DNA of 64,000 nt from Metridium senile (Eukaryota > Cnidaria > Anthozoa > Actiniaria > Metridiidae). A program made the position numbers and the translations under genes. Of this stretch, positions 60,201-64,000 are shown one piece after another; positions within the stretch are counted from its first letter, which is position 1, and each line of letters starts with the position of its first letter. The notes beneath the pieces were generated by a model. The model was not told the DNA's origin. It was given only the letters and a program-made list of their open reading frames with translations, and ran no database searches. The stretch covers positions 22,348,811 through 22,412,810 of the forward strand of contig OX459095.1 of assembly GCA_949775045.1 (NCBI GenBank), given 5' to 3'.

Positions 60201-62011
60201 TATTGCTATTATTTCTGATTTTTCCGTTGTTTTAAAATGCTTAATATTTTTGACTGAATTCTAAGAAAATATCCGAAATTATTCCAAATTTCAACCAAAT
60301 ATGTTACATATAAAATTATTTACACCCAAGCTTAATCCATCCAATTTTAAAATCGTATGTTTTTCATATTTCTAATATTAATTTTTTTACTGCTTCATAT
60401 GTTAATTATTCGTGGTTGATACTCATTGTTTTGACGAAGTAAGCCCAAAAACAATTTAAATTGGCAGGGCAACAAATTAAATCATTCCTATGATTCATAA
60501 AATATTGAAATCGATCGTTCTTGATATTTCTCCTAGTAAAACTACTATTACTGACGTTTCGAGCTTTAGCCCTTCGTCGGAGTAAAAAAGGAATTCGATA
60601 TCTCTTCATCATCTTTTCATTTTTGCTGCTACTATTCATCCCTTCGCTATCTCCTTCACATGAAAAAATTATTCTCTATTGATTCAAAAGTTTTTGTTTT
60701 TTTTTGCATTGGTATATCCACCCTTTCTTGAAATCGTATATAGTTTTTTTTCGATATTATTTGTCACTTTAGTAACTACTATTCTATTCATTTTTGCTAT
60801 TACTCCACCCACTGTCACTATCCCTTCCTATAACATCCCTCTAAATAGCCATCTCAAAGGTTGGCAGTTTTGAAATATAATTTCTTATCAATGTATTACG
60901 TGACATCGTAATAATAATAACCTATTATCGAAATAGTATAAAAACACTAAAAATCTTTGGTCCTCATGATTCACTGTCACTATCCCTTCATATTACATCC
61001 CTCTAAATAGCCATCTCAAAGGTTGGCGATTTTGAAATATAATTTCTTATCAATGTATTACGTGACATCGTAATAATAATAACCTATTATCGAAATAGTG
61101 TAAAAACACTAAAAACCTTTGGTCCTCATGATTCACTGTCACTATCCCTTCATATTGCATCCCCCTAAATAGCCATCTCGAAGGTTGGCGGTTTTGAAGC
61201 ATAATTTCTTATCAATGAATTACGTGACATCGTAATAATAATAACCTATTATCGAAATAGTGTAAAAACACTAAAACCCTTTGGTCCTCATGATTCACTG
61301 TCACTATCCCTTCCTATAACATCCCTCTAAATAGCCATCTCAAAGGTTGGCGGTTTTGAAACAGGATTTCTCATCAATGAATTACGTGACATCGTAATAA
61401 TAATGCCTTTATTTACCGAGTGTATTGCACGAAATAGTGTAACGCCCCCTCGTCATTATTTGTTTTTTACACTATGTAGTAGCTGTCAGTTGAGTCAAGT
61501 AGAGTGGTTTTCATTAACCCGTGAAACACACTTTAGCGTAATATGCTTTATTACACTTTATTACACTTTAACTTTAACTTTGTGTTTTATAATCATTTGT
61601 TCAATAGCACTATTACACATTAATACACTTTATTACTCTTTCCCTATTACACTTTGTTTCACGGGTTAATGAAAACCACTCTAACATAAAGGTGAAACAA
61701 AGAGTATCCGATAAAACTCGTTTCTAAGCCGCAATGTATTCTTGGTCACGTGACATATAGACTTTATATGATACAATATGTTTTATTGTTACTGATAAAT
61801 CCCTACAACCGTTATACGATACAAGATGGTTTATTGTTACTGATAAATCCCTACCTGATATCAGCCAACGATTTCAATGTGTGAACTACTACCGGTAACT
61901 CATACTCAAGTGTTTTGTGCTATTTTGTCAAGTGTTAATTAATTTCTTTTTGTTTTGGTTGTTTGCAGCTGCGAACTTGTAAGACTCTAGGCAAAGTATC
62001 TATCGTAGAAG
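30782..62011 (+). CDS. BCR: BCR/ABR-family RhoGEF (partial, 16 exons)
   Basis: Exons: 30782-32465, 35477-35688, 36118-36231, 37072-37257, 37978-38085, 38693-38788, 45463-45579, 46172-46235, 48437-48512, 49162-49235, 51285-51424, 54658-54720, 55028-55093, 57311-57392, 57885-57949 and 61969-62011. All have GT-AG borders and phases agree; 1063 codons so far. Residues 1-70 match the BCR N-terminal coiled-coil oligomerisation segment (FWQRNCPDKPLPQLDFF, VDLCKQNLKEALRILEQE). The rest of exon 1 is an acidic Ser-rich linker with a proline-rich KPKPPAKPPRRR motif. Exons 3-7 encode the DH domain (KPIKASLATT, FSKPVDRMGRY, LLKQTPKDHPDH). Exons 8-15 encode the PH domain (LIKDGFLVEL, RHLFLFNDVLLCTK, KWYLPLSD) with an inserted coiled coil in exons 11-12. 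Exon 16 leads towards C2 (LRTCKTLG). C2 and RhoGAP must lie beyond the window. It acts on Rac/Rho/Cdc42 GTPases. Having the BCR-type N terminus, it probably represents the pre-duplication ancestor of BCR and ABR. Confidence 0.94.
32466..35476. other. BCR-like intron 1
   Basis: Three kilobases of AT-rich intron with a 25-base G run near the right end. Short ORFs here have no coding features. Confidence 0.7.
35264..35288. repeat. poly-G tract, 25 bases
   Basis: Longest G run in the window, 190 bases before exon 2 of the BCR-like gene. Confidence 0.97.
36232..37071. repeat. BCR-like intron 3 with GATT, TTTA and GAT arrays
   Basis: (GATT)n at about 36375-36417, (TTTA)n at 36418-36450, and an imperfect GAT/GATGGT-rich stretch at 36590-36735. 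The minus-strand His-rich ORF is a repeat shadow. Confidence 0.85.
37258..37977. repeat. BCR-like intron 4 with (AATC)n
   Basis: An AATC/AATT tetranucleotide array at about 37430-37560. The remainder is plain intron. Confidence 0.85.
38858..38998. mobile_element. TA-flanked MITE, GAGTACAAACAC ends
   Basis: Inverted ends GAGTACAAACACTAAAAGTG... and the exact complement ending 38998, flanked by TA. The 141-bp element is non-coding and Tc1/mariner-like by target. Confidence 0.85.
39611..39632. repeat. poly-C tract, 22 bases
   Basis: Uninterrupted C run. A G10 run lies about 55 bases to the left (39557-39566). Confidence 0.96.
39850..40137 (+). mobile_element. tRNA-derived SINE
   Basis: A-box TGGTCTAGTGG (from about 39859) and B-box-like GAGTTTGATTCCCGG about 40 bases downstream form an internal pol III promoter. 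They are followed by the conserved-looking tcttggggcaaaacacttta segment seen in several invertebrate SINE families. The surrounding aagaattaacaaataacaaa sequence recurs at about 40275, possibly from the insertion or a local duplication. Confidence 0.72.
40490..40725. mobile_element. MITE family A, copy 2
   Basis: Shares gcctgcaaggatgt, atattttggttgta and the terminal gtgacaacgatttttggaaa with the copies at 6424 and 53945. The right inner TIR has been lost. Confidence 0.65.
40985..41300. repeat. local tandem duplication 3' of the ShK-like gene
   Basis: ccaaaatatgttcaaagtt occurs at about 40990 and 41156, each followed by similar sequence ending in a cttataagtct motif. About 165-bp period, decayed. 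Confidence 0.65.
41325..42041 (-). CDS. secreted ShK-like cysteine-rich peptide precursor
   Basis: Two minus-strand exons, 42041-41909 and 41423-41325, joined in phase 1. Exon 1 encodes a signal peptide (about residues 1-20) and a short propeptide with dibasic Lys-Arg sites. Exon 2 encodes six cysteines spaced C-x7-C-x10-C-x4-C-x3-C-x2-C. The Asp and Pro after the first Cys and the closing C-x3-C-x2-C resemble ShKT domains. The inner loop lengths differ from classic ShK, so the fold is inferred. The last Cys codon coincides with a GTAAGT donor; either a third exon completes it or translation reads on for about 24 codons. Such precursors include nematocyst and gland toxins but also neuropeptide-like and developmental peptides, so toxicity is not shown. 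It lies antisense within BCR intron 6. Confidence 0.7.
41455..41755 (-). pseudogene. decayed tandem copies of the ShK-like cysteine exon
   Basis: The minus-strand core of exon 2 (cagatcc/caagatcc region, plus-strand ggatcttgg) recurs at about 41522, 41641 and 41700. Each copy carries similar flanks (ataactgct-like and gtgtttgat-like sequence), and the first two share ttagtaaaaaaaccttctaa. All copies have frameshifts or stops. They lie between exons 1 and 2 of the intact gene. Confidence 0.65.
44232..44351. mobile_element. palindromic MITE with GTGACTA motif
   Basis: ttcttatttggtgactatta and its near-complement ending 44351 are inverted around a 60-base centre. No clear target duplication. 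Confidence 0.6.
44900..45407 (+). mobile_element. LINE 3' end with C-terminal ORF2 fragment
   Basis: The frame 44908-45144 reads SLRNNDFNIPRFDTVSYGKH, then RYLGPYIWSKL and SFKMKIRKLDL, the C-terminal signature of many invertebrate LINE ORF2 proteins (CR1/jockey-type). A 3' UTR of about 260 bases follows and ends aataaagttattattattat, the microsatellite tail of such LINEs. Strongly 5'-truncated. Confidence 0.75.
45679..45799. mobile_element. TA-flanked MITE, GAGCGGTTTTCG ends
   Basis: GAGCGGTTTTCGTATGAC and the near-complement gtcatacaaaaaccgctc are flanked by TA at 45677 and 45800. 121 bp, in BCR intron 7. Confidence 0.85.
45940..46165. repeat. (CATT)n microsatellite up to the exon 8 acceptor
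   Basis: CATT, then TTTA tetranucleotide repeats end at the acceptor (46171) of BCR-like exon 8, so the array supplies the polypyrimidine tract. The Ile/His/Ser-rich ORFs in three frames are shadows. Confidence 0.93.
46421..46742. mobile_element. MITE family C (CAGGTGAT ends), copy 1
   Basis: Ends caggtgatct and aattacctg are inverted. The interior aligns in reverse orientation with 53296-53618 (shared ggattgtttgtcaaaa and ggcatttgc). Confidence 0.65.
46743..48069. other. BCR-like intron 8, left and middle part
   Basis: Contains a 67-bp tandem duplication (47017-47150). The minus ORF 47614-47345 has no recognisable domain. No exon seen. Confidence 0.5.
47017..47150. repeat. 67-bp direct duplication
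   Basis: aagtcctttctagcacaaaa and the following 47 bases occur twice in tandem with few differences. Confidence 0.9.
48070..48231. mobile_element. Tc1/mariner MITE with CAGTGGTACCTCTATTAAG ends
   Basis: CAGTGGTACCTCTATTAAG and its complement ending 48231 extend to gtcaccctc/gagggtgac and are flanked by TA. CAGTGG.ACCTCTATTAAG termini are widespread in mariner-type elements. 162 bp, no transposase. Confidence 0.88.
49380..49556 (+). mobile_element. LINE/SINE 3' tail in BCR intron 10
   Basis: tttgtaaagcgccttgagca, then gtgcgctatagaaataaag and a TTA run, a recurrent 3' tail of invertebrate LINEs and SINEs. Only the end is present. Confidence 0.6.
49640..51175. repeat. 1.5-kb T/G-rich tetranucleotide-type array
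   Basis: Degenerate mixture of GGTT, TTTG, GGTC and GTCT units. The left half has the theme ggtctggtggttggtttgtt; the right half has tttgtctgtctgttggt and ttggtctgttttcttttt. It fills most of BCR intron 10 (49236-51284). All + frames and the - strand are open for hundreds of codons (Leu/Val/Gly/Trp/Cys on +, Thr/Asn/Lys/Gln/Asp on -) because the units cannot form stops. These ORFs are not genes. Confidence 0.95.
51720..52590. repeat. degenerate ~65-70-bp tandem repeat, split by a MITE
   Basis: Units with the theme actgttgttctgaactgact, catacaccaaatcc and gaccaatttagat recur at 51730-51905 and 52241-52590. A TIR element interrupts them. Confidence 0.7.
51906..52240. mobile_element. MITE with CCTATTTCACTATGACGTCA ends
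   Basis: The inverted ends contain a full TGACGTCA (CRE-like) motif. The interior has a cctggacgc/gcgtccagg hairpin and a repeated agattcataacaacaa. It lies in BCR intron 11. Confidence 0.75.
53296..53618. mobile_element. MITE family C, copy 2 (reverse orientation)
   Basis: Ends caggtgattt and atcacctg. The body is the reverse-complement counterpart of 46421-46742. The ORF starting at 53451 is part of this repeat and not a gene. Confidence 0.65.
53945..54236. mobile_element. MITE family A, best copy, ~72-bp TIRs
   Basis: Inverted ends run from atacctatttcaaaaatcgt through gcagccgaagcta and cctgcaaaggatgtcgg (left 53945-54017, right 54166-54236). The pairing is nearly perfect. Copies at 6424 and 40490. 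Confidence 0.88.
54237..54530. mobile_element. adjoining inverted-repeat unit, ~80-bp arms
   Basis: The arm 54268-54345 (gattgcacgaccgg, gggtaatacgaatt) is inverted at 54407-54490. The right end ttttttgaattaggtgtata resembles the outer end of the MITE A copy immediately left, so the two may form one composite element, 53945-54530. ORFs on both strands are TIR products. Confidence 0.75.
54880..55010. repeat. (CATT)n-rich stretch in BCR intron 12
   Basis: Imperfect CATT/ATTC tetranucleotides just upstream of exon 13. Confidence 0.85.
55130..56770. repeat. 49-bp minisatellite, ~33 copies, with 12-unit higher-order period
   Basis: Unit: tgtaaataaagatctatctc + ttgtccgtaatagcg + aggtgagagttgac (49 bp). 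Variant positions (gatat/gatct, cttg/cctg, gcga/gcaa, ttgac/ttggc) recur 588 bp apart: ttgg at 55657 and 56245, gcaagg at 55743 and 56331. It fills the left of BCR intron 13. Minus-strand ORFs (Tyr/Leu/Ser/Thr-rich) are shadows. Confidence 0.95.
56771..57310. other. rest of BCR-like intron 13
   Basis: T- and G-runs near 56930-56962 (G13-14), a gccgaaac-containing stretch at 57080-57140, and plain AT-rich sequence to the exon 14 acceptor. Confidence 0.6.
57393..57884. other. BCR-like intron 14 with E2F-like motifs
   Basis: Contains tttcccgcct at 57611 and attttcccgccaaaaa at 57648, both close to the E2F consensus. See the alternative first exon at 58257. Confidence 0.5.
58226..58242. promoter_or_regulatory. 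palindromic E2F-like site
   Basis: aaattggcgccaaaatt, close to TTTGGCGCCAAA, 15 bases before the candidate start codon at 58257. Confidence 0.5.
58257..58409 (+). CDS. candidate alternative first exon of the BCR-like gene
   Basis: An ATG-initiated frame of 51 codons ends precisely at a strong donor, GAG|GTAAGA. The donor is phase 0, exactly what exon 16 (61969, phase 0) accepts. The peptide starts MSGPRFPGSPDF and is rich in Arg, Ser and Thr. E2F-like sites lie 15 bases and about 600 bases upstream, and the local sequence is GC-richer than the intron around it. Spliced to exon 16, it would yield a protein starting at the C2 domain and lacking oligomerisation, DH and PH domains. It is an inference from phase and signals; an unrelated small gene or chance ORF remains possible. 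Confidence 0.45.
58410..60808. other. BCR-like intron 15, middle
   Basis: Holds a ~140-bp tandem duplication (59199-59466) and a gacgtttcgagctttagccc dispersed repeat near 60552. The ORF 58481-58927 is AT-rich without recognisable features. Confidence 0.5.
59199..59466. repeat. tandem duplication, 140-bp period
   Basis: tcgtatgattcaaacaattt and the following ~120 bases occur at 59201 and 59341. Confidence 0.9.
60809..61405. repeat. 162-bp tandem repeat, ~3.7 copies
   Basis: Starts of tcactgtcactatccctt occur near 60809, 60971, 61133 and 61295. Each unit carries tagccatctcaaaggttggc, attacgtgacatcgtaat and aaacactaaaa. Some divergence between units. Confidence 0.93.
61502..61681. mobile_element. 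TA-flanked MITE, GAGTGGTTTTCATTAACCCG ends
   Basis: The ends are perfect complements over 27 bases (GAGTGGTTTTCATTAACCCG... and ...cgggttaatgaaaaccactc), with TA on both sides. The interior is tattacacttt-rich. The ORF 61403-61669 overlaps it and is not a gene. Confidence 0.88.
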
Positions 62012-62059
62012 GTAAGTAGAATAAGTCAATAATAATTATTATAGGTAATATAATATAAT

Positions 62060-62170
62060 TTGTAACACCGTAAAAAAACGTTGACTTAACTTTAGTAAAG
62101 TTAAACGGTGTTACTAATTTCGTTATATTGCCTATCGTTTATATCAAACACCGACGCAGTTTCCATTGAT
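62060..62170. repeat. taacaccgtaaa dispersed repeat
   Basis: taacaccgtaaaaaaacgtt with a nearby complement aacggtgtta, then tatcaaacaccgacgcag, which also occurs near 44757 (tatcaaacactgatgcag). Confidence 0.6.
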
Positions 62171-62809
62171 GATTATTATGCTAATAATGAAAAGTGATTA
62201 CAGGAATATACATAGTAATACTTGGCAAAACATCCAGTCTAAATAAAACTGGTTATAAGAATGATGATTACGATAAAAAATACAATACTATTGCGTTTTA
62301 GATTAATATTATCATTAATAATTATTAAGATCATTGTAGTTGTTATGATACGAACTTTTTATATCATGGTATCTCTTTAATTTATGAATGAATACAAGTT
62401 AGAGTCTAAAATTTGCTTCAGAACTGAACTTTTGAATGGTGTTTTTTTCAATTATTTTCTATTTTCTTTTGACAATGATAATAATTCATTTTTGTGGAAT
62501 ATTGGAAAATCGATTCGACAAGGGAGTTTGTGATGCACATAATAATTATAATGCACTTCTTAAACATCACGAAAGTAAAGTAATAACTCTAGTAACTAAA
62601 ATATCAAAGCGTTTTCAACGTAATGTTTGCGTCAGTTTCAGTGTTCGTTGTTTGGCCGTGTCAGAACAAAGGGGAACTGAGAACGAAAATGTTTGCACTT
62701 TTCATTACACGGTTCCTTATTTGGAAATTCTCTTATAAAGCAGGCCCATTTTTCTACTCTCAGTGAAAGACAGAAAGACAAACAAAGGTATCTGAGACTT
62801 TAAGAGTTG

Positions 62810-62829
62810 TGATGTCACACGTGACGTCA
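62810..62829. promoter_or_regulatory. CRE plus E-box cluster
   Basis: tgatgtcacacgtgacgtca combines TGACGTCA (62822-62829), CACGTG (62818-62823) and a CRE variant. It lies 80 bases upstream of a candidate first exon at 62909. Confidence 0.5.
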
Positions 62830-62908
62830 TTTTAAGAAACAAAAGTTCAGGCCTTGAACGAGATTAATTCGAAAGCTGCAAAATCTGCATATTAGCTATG
62901 AAAACATC

Positions 62909-62957
62909 ATGAACACATCGTTCAGACAAAGCTTTATCTTGTTATTCAGATCGAAAG
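62909..62957 (+). CDS. second candidate alternative first exon
   Basis: ATG-initiated frame of 16 codons (starting MNTSFRQSFILLFRSK) ends at AAAG|GTAGGT in phase 1. Exon 16 of the BCR-like gene also ends in phase 1, so this exon could splice to the next, unseen exon in frame. A four-codon upstream ORF (ATG at 62898) precedes it. Weak evidence: short, and the acceptor exon is outside the window. Confidence 0.3.
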
Positions 62958-63633
62958 GTAGGTTAAATTTAATTTCTGTTTCTAAAATCTCAAAAACCTT
63001 AAATTTTATAGTTTTGTTTACAATTCGCTGTAATTTTTATCGATCGCTTCACACTTTTTCTGAAATTTGCATTAAATTTGTTTCACATTTTCTAGGACGT
63101 TTGAACCAAAATTGTTTTAAGATTATGAAAGTATTCCCATTAGAAATATTTCTGGCAACTCTGAATTCTTGTAATAATTTCTGGATCTATATTTTCACTG
63201 TTTTGCATGTGAATTGTTGAAATCTCGCCATATCATTTTATCTCAAGCTGCAATAAAAATTATCAAACTTTCGTATTTTTAGACGAGAACTTTGCATTTA
63301 ACTTCAGCTCATAATAAACGCAATTTAGTCTAAATGTCTTTATGAAAACTTTCTTGTCAACATGTTTCTTCATTATAGATGTTTTTTTGTCGCAGTTTTG
63401 CATAACCATTGACATTATTTTTAAATTATTAATCTCTAAAATCGTTTCTGTACTATTCTGTTTTCGTAATTTTCCAATTTGTAATATTTTATGAAAATTT
63501 TGTTATCCACATATTTGTGTTTCCATATTGTATCTTTTCATTACAGTTTCTCAGTTGTAATTGCTGCTAAGCTAAACTATCTATGTTTTTAAATCACAAT
63601 GTTGTTTTTATTGAAATTGTGTACAACTAAATG
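62958..63633. other. AT-rich intronic sequence
   Basis: No gene or C2-domain exon recognised. Confidence 0.5.
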
Positions 63634-63716
63634 TACCCTGCGCGCAGAAGTTCCTTTCTCTTACCTGGAACTACGAGTTCTATAGGTAAGAGAAACAAAT
63701 CTCTGCTCGCAGGGTA
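63634..63716. mobile_element. short palindromic MITE, TACCCTGCGCGCAGA ends
   Basis: taccctgcgcgcagaag and ctctgctcgcagggta are inverted, with tctcttacct/aggtaagaga pairing inside. 83 bp. Confidence 0.75.
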
Positions 63717-63765
63717 AACTAAATGTAATCGTCTGTACGGAATTGTAATCTGGTTTCGTATCTCC

Positions 63766-63894
63766 TGGCGTTTCGTTTCGTTTCGTTTAGTTTAGTTTAG
63801 TTTCGTTTAGTTTAGTTTAGTTTAGTTTAGTTTAGTTTAGTTTAGTTTAGTTTAGTTTAGTTTAGTTTAGTTTAGTTTAGTTTAGTTTAGTTTA
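63766..63894. repeat. (TTTAG)n / (TTTCG)n microsatellite
   Basis: About 25 pentanucleotide copies, mostly TTTAG, with TTTCG at the left. Not the TTAGGG telomere unit. Confidence 0.95.
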
Positions 63895-64000
63895 GTCAAT
63901 TTTAGTTAAGTTTAGTTCTGTTTTTGTATTTCCTTCATATGAAGGCACTACCCGACGTACTATTGTCTTGCAAAGATTACAGATTAAAGTGGCAATTACA

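Noticed and set aside
63766..63894. Telomere repeat
   Set aside because: The unit is TTTAG/TTTCG, not the TTAGGG expected in cnidarians, and it is short.

Overview
This is a gene-sparse, AT-rich nuclear window from an animal, most likely an anthozoan cnidarian (sea anemone or coral). The inference rests on metazoan genes with many short exons and GT-AG introns, intronless secreted serpins, an ShK-like cysteine-rich secreted peptide, a cnidarian-style zinc-ribbon ORF family, and a dense load of inverted-repeat elements, a DIRS remnant and tRNA-derived SINEs. Species cannot be named from sequence alone. All exon structures were read by eye from reading frame, splice sites and recall of the protein families; no search was run.

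Layout. 1-7000: a tandem duplication of an intronless serpin gene. Copy 1 is intact; copy 2 has one in-frame stop and a different reactive-centre loop. Between them lie a TA microsatellite with a Tc1/mariner-type MITE, a 20-bp minisatellite and a broken zinc-ribbon ORF. 9115-12233 (-): four-exon RING E3 ligase of the RNF34/RFFL family. 13559-15580 (-) and 15847-18683 (+): UQCR10 and DCTPP1, head to head over 266 bp. 20036-22579 (-): TIMM22 in four exons.

23207-28073: three transposons nested one inside another, each recognisable from its own inverted termini and a direct repeat. The outer one carries a decayed THAP-domain ORF, interrupted by the middle one. The innermost, with 9-bp duplications, carries the first part of a RecQ-like helicase. 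Immediately to the right lies an internally deleted DIRS retroelement with a complete tyrosine recombinase ORF (28088-29925), then a perfect 86-bp-arm palindrome (29921-30188).

30782 to beyond 62011 (+): a BCR/ABR-family gene. Sixteen exons in continuous phase encode the N-terminal oligomerisation segment, an acidic linker, and the DH and PH domains; C2 and RhoGAP exons must lie beyond the window. Its introns hold most of the remaining features: an antisense ShK-like peptide gene with decayed exon copies (intron 6), a LINE 3' end, SINEs, TA-flanked MITEs, a 1.5-kb tetranucleotide-type array (intron 10), a 49-bp minisatellite with a 12-unit higher-order period (intron 13), and two phase-compatible candidate alternative first exons with E2F-like or CRE/E-box sites (intron 15 and after exon 16).

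The genes do not form one pathway. UQCR10 and TIMM22 are mitochondrial, DCTPP1 cleans the dNTP pool, RNF34 is a ubiquitin ligase, BCR/ABR controls Rho GTPases, and the serpins and ShK-like peptide are secreted. Long poly-G/poly-C tracts (21-25 bases) recur five times.
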